DNA of 64,000 nt from Diogma glabrata (taxonomy: Eukaryota > Arthropoda > Insecta > Diptera > Cylindrotomidae), in the NCBI GenBank assembly GCA_963693315.1, contig OY856188.1, positions 150,128,224 through 150,192,223 on the forward strand. The letters run 5' to 3'. Numbering within the stretch: the first letter of the stretch is position 1; each line of letters begins with the position of its first letter. Of the stretch, positions 10,930 through 21,095 are shown in pieces. The notes below the pieces were generated by a model, which searched no databases, had not been told where the DNA came from, and saw nothing but the letters and a program-made list of their open reading frames with translations. The position numbers and the translations under genes were made by a program.

Positions 10930-12015
10930 CTAAGAAATTAATTCAATGAATTATTTGTGATATTACATCACTCCGATGGAAATTATCGTATCATGAATAA
11001 TAAGACTGAATCTAACAAAATATGGTGTGCAATTTATGAAATTTTTTTGCTATCCACAAAATTGTCGATCGATCTAGTTTCGAACCGATAAGAACTTTTT
11101 ATTACACTTTAAAAATGTATATCATTCTCATCAGGGCTAGCCGACTAGATACACTACCTAAAAAATTTTTCGCTATATAAGCCAAAATTGGCCTACTACT
11201 CTAGCGAAGTATAAGAAAACAAAAAACTTTCATAACATATGTTTATTAGATTCAGATTTAGTCAATTTATTTCTCTAGTTGATCACTATTGTTGTTATAC
11301 TCTAACCAAGTTAGAATTGGATAACAAACATGTATCGGCGAGAAGAAGATGACCATCTTCACTTGTGTCTATCGACACATTATCTACAATTAATTTAATG
11401 AATTATTTGTGATATTACATCACTCCGATGGAAATTATCCCATCATGAATAATAAGACTGAATCCAACAAAATATGGTGTGCAGTTTATGAAATTTTTTT
11501 GCTATCCACCAAATTTCATAAATTGCACACCATATTTTGTTAGATTCAGTCTTATTATTCATGATGGGATAATTTCCATCGGAGTGATGTAATATCACAA
11601 ATAATTCATTAAATTAATTGTAGATAATGTGTCGATAGACACAAGTGAAGATGGTCATCTTCTTCTCGCCGTACATGTTTGTTATCCAATTCTAACTTGG
11701 TTAGAGTATAACAACAATAGTGATCAACTAGAGAAATAAATTGACTAATACTGAATCTAATAAACATATGTTTATGAATGTTTTTTGTTTTCTTATACTT
11801 CGCTAGAGTAGTAGGCCAATTTTGGATTAGTTTTTACAGCGAACAATTTTTTTGGTAGTGTATCTAGTCGGCTAGCCTTGATGAGAATGATATACATTTT
11901 TAAAGTGTAATAAAAAGTTCTTATCGGTTCGAAACTAGATCGATCGACAATTTTGTGGATAGCAAAAAAATTTCATAAATTGCACACCATATTTTGTTAG
12001 ATTCAGTCTTATTAT
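10930..12015. repeat. 1.1-kb palindrome with internal direct repeats and ribozyme-like cores
   Basis: The left half (about 10930-11510) is the inverse of the right half (about 11511-12015), with no real loop. Within the left arm a ~115-base block (about 10940-11060) recurs directly at about 11395-11510, so the layout is A-B-A' joined to its own inverse. The minus strand of the left arm carries CTGATGAG, a pairable stretch, then TTCGAAAC (about 11070-11145); the right arm carries the mirror copy on the plus strand, with CTTGATGAG. These resemble hammerhead cores. No coding capacity. It may be a non-autonomous relative of PLEs or retrozymes, or a plain foldback MITE. Confidence 0.75.
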
Positions 12016-12065
12016 ACCTATAAGAAATTCTATAAAAAAAAACTAAGAACCAGTCTAATGTGTAC

Positions 12066-12632
12066 TAGTCCCTGGGCCTTCACCTACATAATTTTGTGAT
12101 TACCACATATTTTATACTTCGTGATGCGCCTGTCCTTGACGAGCCTGAAAACATTTATTCTAGGATTTTTCTCAAATCGGCCGCTTTTGCGTTCGGCAAT
12201 CTCCGAAAAATGCCGATTGCCCGCGATCTTGTAAATTTGCTACCACATTTATTTTTTTTGACTGTGGAGGTTGGAAATTTGTTTTAGAATACGAGGGTAA
12301 GCTTGTCCGATCAAAATGTGTTTGCTATTGTCGAGTCCGACAACTGTCATTTTGGATGTTTGGGTTGTCGGACTAGACAATAGCAGACAAATTTTTGTCG
12401 GACAAGGTTACCCTTGTGTTCTAAGTCAAATTTCCAACCCCCATAGTTAAAAAAAACAAAAATTTAGAAGATCCCGGGCAATCGGCATTTTTCGGAGCTT
12501 GCCGAAAGCAAAAGCGGCCGATTTGAAAAAAATCGCAGAACAAATGTTTTCGGGCTCGTCAAGGACAGGCGCATCACGAAGTATAAAATATGTAGTAATC
12601 ACAAAATTATGTAGGTGAAGGCCCAGGGACTA
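12066..12632. mobile_element. 567-bp full-length palindromic MITE
   Basis: It starts TAGTCCCTGGGCC and ends GGCCCAGGGACTA. The two halves are inverse copies over nearly their whole length, meeting near 12350 (GTCGGACT / AGTCCGAC region), with few mismatches. TAC occurs on both outer sides (12063-12065 and 12633-12635), a possible 3-bp target duplication; a TA duplication is also possible. No ORF. A transcript would fold into a ~280-bp hairpin. Confidence 0.8.
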
Positions 12633-12664
12633 TACTGTGTGCTCTAAAAGTAAAAACTTGCGTT

Positions 12665-13285
12665 TTGAATGAATCTCAAAATATCACACTTCAAACAATC
12701 TCAAAACAAAAAAATAATATGCAATCGGAGCTAAATAACATAAAAGTTCAGATATCTGCGAATTTGAGATCACAGGAAGGGCGCTTTGCTTTTATTGAAA
12801 AAGCGCTTCAGCAAATAACAGACTTACATAAAGAAAACCAAAATCTAAAGGATCGTTTAGTACTTAATACAATTGGAGATTTTTTTAGATATAAGTCTGA
12901 CCAAAAATATTTGAATGACTGTATAGAAGTTGAAGGGATTCCATCGACGTGTGAATACTCACCATATGAAATTGCTACACATTTTTTTTCTAAATTAGCT
13001 GTAACGGTAGACCAAAAAGACATCAATCTTTGTTATAAAGTTTATTTAAAAAACAAAGAGCAAAACAACGCAAGTGAAAACGGCACAACGAAATCTATCG
13101 ATGATGTAACAAACGCAGACAACCAAACCGGTAGCAAAAGTTCTACTATCAACTCAAATAATTATACAGGAAAACATGATCACAATAAAAACATAAATAA
13201 AAATAATAATTTAAAATCGAATACAGTTAGCTTATTTGTAAAATTCGTCAATAATCATATACATACAAAACAAACATACGCTTAA
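12665..13285 (+). pseudogene. ORF1 coiled-coil protein of CR1-type element
   Basis: An open 206-residue frame. Residues 1-65 have the heptad pattern and charge of a coiled coil (SKQKNNMQSELNNIKVQI, KALQQITDLHKENQNLKDR). A region reading DCIEVEGIPSTCEYSPYEIA (about 79-98) follows, as in the C-terminal domain of insect non-LTR ORF1 proteins of the L1/CR1 type, then an Asn/Lys-rich tail. ORF1 proteins trimerise and bind element RNA. The start Met at 12668 is only the first available; the true N terminus is probably the PHD-like part upstream. A stop at 13283 is followed by ORF2. Confidence 0.6.
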
Positions 13286-13313
13286 TTTATCACCTTAATT
13301 ATTTTCAATCTAT

Positions 13314-13867
13314 ATGTCTATAAATAAAAATCATATTGCTAACCCATCTCAGGGTTCTTGCTCTACGAATTCTTTCGTTCCTGATTCCAATTTTCTTAAT
13401 TATACTAATATTAATCATAATGATTTTGTTGTAGATACTCCAATGATGATTCATCAGAATATCAGAAGTATGAGGAAGAATTTTGATCTGTTCCTAACTA
13501 GCTTGGCTACCTTTAAGCAACTTCCAAAACTGATTTTTCTATTAGTAATTTGGATCGCAGATGATGAGGTCAGTACCTACGAGATAAATAATTCCAGTGT
13601 TTTTTCAAAGTACAACATGCACTACCGTGCTTGCTGGTGGTATTATTTGCTATGCTCACAATAGTGTGGAAGTCATAAATTTTAAAGAATTTTATTTTAA
13701 ATCCTCTGATTGTTTACACCTAGATATCAGCTTCCAAGGATAGAGGTATAGCCTCATATGTGCATACCGTTTTCATTTCCAGCCGGTCGAGTTATTTCTA
13801 TCCGATATTAGATCTATGCTTAAAGGAATAAAATCGAAAAACCTCCTTTTCCTCGGTGATATAAATA
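13314..13867 (+). pseudogene. ORF2 endonuclease, part 1 (ends at the Tigger insertion)
   Basis: Residues from about 44 give IHQNIRSMRKNFDLF, the first endonuclease motif of CR1/Jockey elements, then KLIFLLVIWIADDE where an acidic residue (EIW type) is expected. A frame change near 13620 leads to AGGIICYAHNSVEVINF, SDCLHLDIS and, at about 13830-13865, KSKNLLFLGDIN, the metal-binding motif. The domain stops in the middle because the Tigger element begins at 13868; it continues at 25605. Confidence 0.75.
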
Positions 13868-14505
13868 CACTCAATTCTGTTTTTATGCGATTTTAAAGTT
13901 ATGCGGTTACGAATTTTTTTACACAATTTAGGAATTATGCGATTTTTTTTGTCTCCTTTTTCTTCACAATGATTGCCGGTTGGAAATTTGGAAAAGTATT
14001 TTAAATTCTAATACAAAAATATTTTCTCAAACAAAAGTATTATTGAAAGTAAAAAACGTTATTTTATATTACCAATGATATATTTTCTCTCAAAATTCAA
14101 AAACGTAACATCAAAATATGTAATAATAAATAATAAATCCATAAGAAGAATCACAAAAGTTCAAAACCAAAAAAAAACGGTCAAGTGTGAATGAAATTCG
14201 CTTGCCGAGGGTTCCGTGAACGTAGAAGAACAAACTGTCAAAAATAATTAAAATAAAGTTGCGTAGTAGATTTTTTATGATCTGGCAATCATAGCTACAT
14301 AAAAAACGAATTGCTATTGATGTTTACATTTACGAGCTAATTCAACATTTTCAAAATTTCACACAAAATGGTACATCCATCTCTGTTTATGGTAACCATT
14401 GGCGTAGCTAGCATGGGTGGCACCCGGGGCGGATATTGTGGTGTCACCCCAAAAATAAAAACTGTCAATAATAATAAAAAGCCGATAAACGTAATTTATA
14501 ATTTT

Positions 14506-16441
14506 TTGAAGTTATACTTCTTTGCGCTCGTTGTAAATATTTTGATGGGGTGTTAATCGAGAAACCGCGTCACGCTTGTTTAAATTATATTTTAACCTTT
14601 ATGCTGTATGGTAATAAAGACGAAATTAGTAAATCAACCTTATGCTGTATGGTAATAAAGACGAAATTACTAAATCAATCATATTTTATAATAATAAAAC
14701 ATTATTCGCTTAGTTATCTTTGATCAATTTTTTTTTTCACTTTTCGGAATTATCATTAAAAGGAATAGTTAATGTATAATGTGACAAACAAATATGTACA
14801 TTTATATGAAAATTATGTAAAATTATTTTTTAACAAGTACATATTTCTAATTTACAACAAATATGTTCTTATGGTTTGCAATTATATAAAATATGTACAT
14901 ATTTCTATGCATTAGCACCATACGATACATTTAAGCATTGCTTATATATGATTAAACAAACCTGCTTGCATTAGCAAAACTGCCCTCACATGTTCCAAAA
15001 ATTGGAAATTGACGTTTCTTTTCCTCTTCTTAGAAACATTGATTAACCAAGAATTTGCACTGGAACCTTAGTACCGAAGAAAAAGATTATGAACAATATC
15101 AAAGCTACAGGTTTAAAGTGTTTTACTTATTGAGTGAAATATGCTTCTCCATTACTTTCAAAACTATTATTGTTATTGCAAGGGATCTACAAAATATATG
15201 CAAATATGTTAACAAATGGTGTGATTTGACTGTTTTAATAATAATATATAAGTCTGAATTTACAAATGAAATTAGTCTTATTATTATTTTTTCCAATTTT
15301 TGTTTTAAGTTGTGGGAAGGAATGTCGAAATAAGACGATGACTATAAAGCGATAAAACCCATTAAACGAAAATATTCACTAAAAATGGTGGTATTCTTTA
15401 ACCGGCCGGCGTATGCATCAATGTAGTAGAGTATTGCAGACAATCGATAAAATATATTTGCAAATTGCAATACGACCCTCTTCAGAACAGCAAAATTTCT
15501 GGATTGATAAATGATTATAAGTCTACATGAAATAGGACGCTAAACCAATAGCAATGAACCAGTGTAGCTATTTTGTATGATGAGTACGGTGGTTTCGGAG
15601 TAAGTAATTGACAATTGTGACATCCAATAAACAAATATATTTAAGCTCACCTAATTGTTCGTGACACATTGAATTATTTGAATTAAATCTTTGGAATAAA
15701 ATTTTAACTTTTTTCTAACCTTAATCTTTTGCCATCTACATTTATAAAAATTATTTAATTATTATTTGTCTGTCAAATGTGTTTTAATTTTAACATACAT
15801 TTAATATGTAAATTTATCTATAGCTTTAGAGACATTTACTTTATGGCTTTTGCTGATTGTAAAATGATACTATTACATTTTTTTCAAACTTTTTATATAC
15901 ATATTACTAATAAAATAAGTTAAATTAAATGGCATTAAAAAAAACTATAGGAGAATTTACTCAAAAAAAAACAGTTTTCAACCACTTTATCTGGGAAGCA
16001 CGGAAATCGCCGTGCGGGTGGGTACCTTCTAGTAATTAATAATTATTAGTTTTTTGAATAATATTTTTTTTTCTTTTTGGATAATATTTTTTTTTTTGAA
16101 TATTTTTTTGACTAAGAAAACTAAGAAAAATCGACGATTATACGTTCTTATACTTTTTGAATAATAATTTTTTTTTTGAATAATATTTTTTTTTATTTAT
16201 TTTTTGAACAATATGTTTTTTTTGCTTTTTTTTTTGAACGATATTTTTTTTTTTGTATTATATTTTGTTCTTTTGAATAATATATTTTTTTTTGAATAAT
16301 AGTTTTTTTTTTTGAATAATATTTTGGTTTTTTTTAGTTATTTTTTTTTAATGTATCCTATCTGTCTGTCTGTGTGCGTGTGTGTGAGCGAATGGCCAAA
16401 GAAGTATAACTTCCACCGTCTGGTCCGACGCAGACCCTACT
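14506..16441. mobile_element. Unclassified 1.9-kb insertion in hAT copy 2
   Basis: The sequence shared with copy 1 stops in a T run at about 14505 and resumes at about 16441. The inserted piece begins GAAGTTATACTTCTTTG and has the exact inverse CAAAGAAGTATAACTTC at about 16397-16413, followed by ~27 further bases before hAT sequence resumes. There is no recognisable protein; the 92-residue frame at 15055-15333 has no family features. A 44-bp direct duplication lies at about 14593-14680. Probably a non-autonomous DNA element. Confidence 0.6.
16022..16395. repeat. T-rich and TG-rich low-complexity tract
   Basis: Repeated TTTTTTGAATAATA units make up about 16030-16345, followed by (TCTG)n and (TG)n at about 16360-16390. 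The tract lies just inside the right end of the 1.9-kb insertion. Confidence 0.8.
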
Positions 16442-16446
16442 TTTTT

Positions 16447-19311
16447 TAATTAATACAAATGAGCATTATTATTATAAGCCCGCAAGTAATTTTTAACTAA
16501 TTTTAATTTGCTGAAACTCCTCTCACACGAAGTCACTAATACGCAAATAGTCATAAATAACTTTAGTGCGACCGTAAGATTCGGAAGAAATTCTAAAAAA
16601 TCCCATTCTACGATGAATTTCAAAAAGTCTAGGTATACCCAGTTAGAGACTGTAAAATTGGCCGCTTTTAAATCCCTCCTCACCCTTTGTATCTCTATGA
16701 GGAGTTCTGTTGCCAATACCGCATCATAAAAACCAGTAAATTTTGATACCGATAATTTTAACTCTTCACTGTTCGCCAAAAGCTAAGTGTTTGTCTGCAC
16801 AACCTCGAACAATGAAGCTAAATCTTGAACTGACTTCAGTCTAGTTCGGAGTTCAACACTGAATCGGTCAAGACATTCCAACATGTCCTTTTTAAGTTGA
16901 GCTCTCAGTGTCAGTCCAACATCAGGTGCAAACTCACCACCCGTTCGTTTTTTGCGTTTTTATGACGAATTCGGCTTTCCATTGGAATGTCATAGTCCTC
17001 CGATTTTTTCGCAACAAGATCTATTACCTCTTCTACAATGAGACTTCGTTATGAATTGACTCTATTTTTGTAGCTAATTGATCAATATTCAAGCCCGTGC
17101 CTTGCAATCCAATCTGAGCACAGGCATTATTTCTCTTAGAATATCATTCCAAAACAAAAGATAGCAAAGAAACGAAAATTCACATGCTGCATTGATAAGG
17201 TTCTGTGCAGCGCCTCTAGTGTCTACATTTTCTTGTTGATCACTTAACTTCTCAATTTCAGCCACAATCCCATCAAAGTTTTCGGCCAATACTTTTACTG
17301 CAGCATAATGAGCACTCCAATGCGCTGTTAAGAGTATTTTTACAGTTGCTTTGTTGTGTTTAGCAAGTACTTCCCAGCGGCTAGTCGAAGCAGAAAAACA
17401 TGTAAAAATGGCTTCCACTGACGAGTGTTGGCCGTATAAATTAATTGAATGATCTTTGCAGCCCACAAAAATTGCTTTGTTATTTTTTGCTTTAATAATA
17501 GCTTGCACTTCTCCATGTATACTACTCATAACAGCTGCATTATCATAACCTTTGGGAGCGACAATTCATAACATCCATACCATCATTTTCAAGATTTTTA
17601 CACTGAAAAAAACATGTCCTATTTCCAATCGAAATGCAGTTGTCTCAACCTCACCGTGCGGGCAGATATGGCGAATCGAAATACGAGATTGATTTAACAA
17701 CCGTACAATGATAAGCCGATGCAGTTGAGACAATCAGATGAAATATTTATGTGGAAATAAAATATAGTTCAATTAATCTCAAATACTTAAATTTTAAAAT
17801 GAAAAATTCATGATATAAGGCCAAAGAAATATGTTTTCATGGAAATAGTTATTAACTTTATTCAACAACTGTTATATTGGATAGCACTTTATATTTTAAT
17901 TACACCTCATTCTGTTATCAGGAAAATGTTACTGAGTACTGAGTAGTTGTCCCAATCACGGTGAAATTGTTTGTAAATATCTTTTCTTTGCATGAATAAT
18001 AAACTGCCATCTTCGAGATGAGGTTATCATTACTTCAATTTTTTTTTCAGTGTAAGAATTGCATCGCTTAAATCAGCGGCTTTTTTCCACGTAAAGAAAA
18101 AAATCCAAGGAATACTTCCTTGATTTCCACTTTACTACCATCAATTTTCACATAACGAATCACTTCTGACATTTGATCAATATGTGAAATGTCAGGTGTG
18201 CTATCAAACATAATTCCAAAATATTTAACCGATTTAATTTCGTTGACAAGCTTAAACTTTACGTGGATCGCTAAAACATTTATGAACTCATTTTGTATAT
18301 CTGGTGACAAATATGATACTTTTGGTGATTTACCATGCTCCAAATTCAAAATGTGTTCTTTTAACACTACATCATACTTTGACAATAGTTTGGTTAGTTC
18401 TAAGAAATTGCCTTTATTTGAAGAACTTTGTCCTTCATCATGTCCATGAAATGCTGGGTTTTGTTTAGATAAAAACAAAGTTATATCCAATAATCTTGAT
18501 AAAAGATGTTTCCACTTCTGTTTTTTATTGTATATTAATTGCAAGGCTGCGTATCGTATCGTTTTATGAATTTTTAACCTCATTTCCAAAGTTTTCCACT
18601 TTTCAAAATTCTCCAGATGTTCATTTGAAGTTTCATGCTCGGCCACTTTGGGATTTAGTTTCCACCGCTTCTGATATCCAGTAGTAAATGTTGATTTTGT
18701 ATTATTATTATTGGTGACAGCAAATACACGTCAACAGAAGCAATACAGGACGCAAGTTATTATTTACAGGAGAATAAACAATCCATGGCCGTAGAATTTT
18801 TTCACCATTATTCATCATTTTATAAAACCATTCTTTAGAAAGATGGCGAACATCACCTTTTATGTCTAACCCGTGTCTAGATACAGTAACAAACGACCCT
18901 TCTCTATTTTAAAATGTTCACTTTCTTTTTTTATGATTTCAATGCGAACATTACCAAAGACGAGTATATTCCAATGTGATACATCTCTTAAGTCCTGAAG
19001 TGATTCACCCATGCAAATACTGTCTTCGATAGTAGCATTAGCGGCATTATCACTGTCATTTTCATTATTCCTTTCTAATTCGTCATCATAGGTTATCATT
19101 ATTAATTCTGTATTGTTGCTGTTACTTTCCGAAGATGAGCCAATATTCTCTGAAACATTCGTTGCATCAACGTGATAATCAGTTTCTTTTGATGAACCTT
19201 GGATATCATCGGGTTTTGTAACATATTTATAGATTTGGTCTTTCTCTGCTGGAACCAACTTTTTCTTTAAAAATTATGAACTCCTCGTGGCATATTTATT
19301 TTTTGGGATAT
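16447..19311 (-). pseudogene. hAT transposase of copy 2, broken
   Basis: Read on the minus strand it has the same domains as copy 1: the acidic/serine-rich N region (18866-19258), the HETSNEHLENFEKWK to FGIMFDSTP region (18068-18646), GYDNAAVMSSIHGEVQA through AENFDGIVAEIEKL (17089-17550), and the C-terminal CERSFSKLKL dimerisation part (16450-16779). Copy 2 keeps the AENFDGIVAE stretch that is deleted in copy 1. Stops and frame changes separate the pieces, and a MITE interrupts the frame at 17601-18052. Not functional. Confidence 0.85.
17601..18052. mobile_element. 452-bp MITE, copy in hAT copy 2
   Basis: Inverse of 8393-8844 with the same ends (CACTGAAAAAAA...TTTTTTCAGTG) and TA flanks (17599-17600, 18053-18054). 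Same insertion site in the transposase frame as in copy 1, so the insertion is ancestral to both. Confidence 0.85.
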
Positions 19312-19515
19312 TTGCTAAACGAAATCTAAAAAAATATTTTTAATTATAGTATAGGTATCAGCAAAGCATTAATTCTAAATATATTTGTAGGATACATAAT
19401 AGGTACATAGTTCATAATAAGTACACTGTGTTAACGACTAAATACACCGCCAAGAAAATTAATTTATTTAAATTTCCTTGTAACCTTTTCCTTATATTAA
19501 ATAATATTTGATAAA

Positions 19516-19957
19516 ATGGAGTATACAAATCATGTGCCTAATATTATAAGGAACTATTTAAAAAAATATAAGTATAAAATCCTAAAAGATATTTTATATA
19601 AAGAATTGAAACCAAAATTAAATATCCAATTAGAATCATGCTCAATAATTTACAAAATTGAATGTGATTTTTGTGAAAAATTTTACATCGGGAAAACCGG
19701 AAAATGTTTTAAAGACTGATTTAAGGAACACCTGCCTAAGAAGAAAAATAAACAAAATTTAAAGTTTATTTTTGCAAACCATTTACATAGTTCATAACAA
19801 TAGCTACACCACTTTTAAAAAAAAATTGAAGGCTTTACATTTATGTAGCCAAGGATCTTTAAAAGAATCACTTGATGAGTTTGAAATTTCCAAGGGATTT
19901 AAAACCCAACAAAATGTAATTTTAAATGATAAACTTTCATTTAATTCAAATATATAA
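19516..19957 (+). mobile_element. PLE scrap with GIY-YIG remnant inside hAT copy 2
   Basis: The first 67 residues read through the PLE linker (NIIRNYLKKYKYKI) into SCSIIYKIECDFCEKFYIGK, the GIY-YIG start with its CxxC pair. A stop at 19719 follows, then FKEHLPKKKN in the same frame. The inverse copy is at 6486-6960. Non-functional. Confidence 0.8.
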
Positions 19958-20654
19958 ATATATAAAACTGAAAACAAACAGTATGAGTATGTATCAACCT
20001 ACAAAAATTTGCAAAACTGCAGTAATTGCATAACTGCCATTTTATTCCACAGTAATTATTTTTGTGTCCATTGAAAAACGATCTATTTCAATTTATTCTT
20101 TGAGTTTCAAGATAAAGGAAAACAAATTATTTTGAGATCATTTACAAATACGGTAATTTGATTGTTTGTTAGTTTCCTTAGGTGTTTGCAATTAATTTGT
20201 TTGAAATGTAAAACATACTATATATTAGGTAGTAAGGTTAAGCGGATATTTTAGAAATAATTTTGGAATAGAGACATTGTAACTCAAGGGTGCCACCCTA
20301 TCGACAAAGGGTGCCACATTATCGACGTAAACCACTTTTCCTATACATTATTCAGCATATGTGTTTTCAGACCTGGTCATTAAATAATCATGCTTGCATA
20401 CTAAATAATATATCGTAAAAAACGGTCAATATGGTATCTATAGGAATATTCAAAGCTATTGAGTAATTGTGGTGATGGGATTCAATGCTCAACATGTTGA
20501 TTCGATTAATATTGTTAAAATTTTATTTCACGTAATAACTCAAAAATTTTAAAAAGTAGAAAGGATTCTTTTTGAACCAATAACACATTTATAGGACACA
20601 TTTATAAGTTACCACAATGTATAATTTAAAATTATATGGATAACCTGGTTAAAA

Positions 20655-21095
20655 TGGTTTCTAATTGATTTATCGTTGAAAACATGTGATGGTTTGTTTA
20701 AGTTTTTTACGTTCGGGTGTCACCCCAAAACGGTTTCAAAGTGATTTATCGTTGAAAACATGTGATGGTTTGTTTAAATTTTTTACGTTCGGGTGTCACC
20801 CCAAAACGGTTTCGAAGTGATTTATCGTTGAAAACATTGTGATGGTTTGTTTAAGTTTTTTACGTTCGGGTGTCACCCCAAAACGGTTTTGAAGTGATTT
20901 ATCGTTGAAAACATTGTGATGGTTTGTTTAAGTTTTTTACGTTCGGGTGTCACCCCAAAACGGTTTCGAAGTGATTTATCGTTGAAAACATTGTGATGGT
21001 TTGTTTATGTTTTTTACGTTCGGGTGTCACCCCAAAACGGTTTCGAAGTGATTTATCGTTGAAAACATTGTGATGGTTTGTTTAAGTTTTTTACG
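20655..21095. repeat. 77-bp tandem array of hAT copy 2, about 5.7 units
   Basis: Inverse orientation relative to 4948-5793. GTTCGGGTGTCACCCC recurs at about 20711, 20787, 20864, 20941 and 21018. The array ends abruptly inside a unit at 21095, where RTE 5' untranslated sequence begins. Confidence 0.9.

Larger units (their letters stand above)
14397..21095 (-). mobile_element. hAT element (ZMYM1/DUF4371 type), copy 2, truncated and inverted
   Basis: It begins CATTGGCGTAGCTAGC, which corresponds to the right end of copy 1, and runs inverted to the 77-bp array, where it stops inside a unit at 21095. The true left terminus is therefore gone and no target duplication can be tested. It shares the MITE (17601-18052) and PLE scrap (19516-19957) with copy 1 and differs by a ~1.9-kb insertion near its end (14506-16441). 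Confidence 0.9.

Noticed and set aside
12096..12287. Small ORF of 63 residues
   Set aside because: Lies wholly inside one arm of the 567-bp palindrome and has no family features.
15055..15333. 92-residue ORF in the 1.9-kb insertion
   Set aside because: Isolated, AT-driven composition, no recognisable motif; not supported as a gene.
16355..16440. Transib-type terminal repeat (CACCGTC near the right border of the 1.9-kb insertion)
   Set aside because: The Transib CACxxTG start is not matched and the sequence is not present at the other end.
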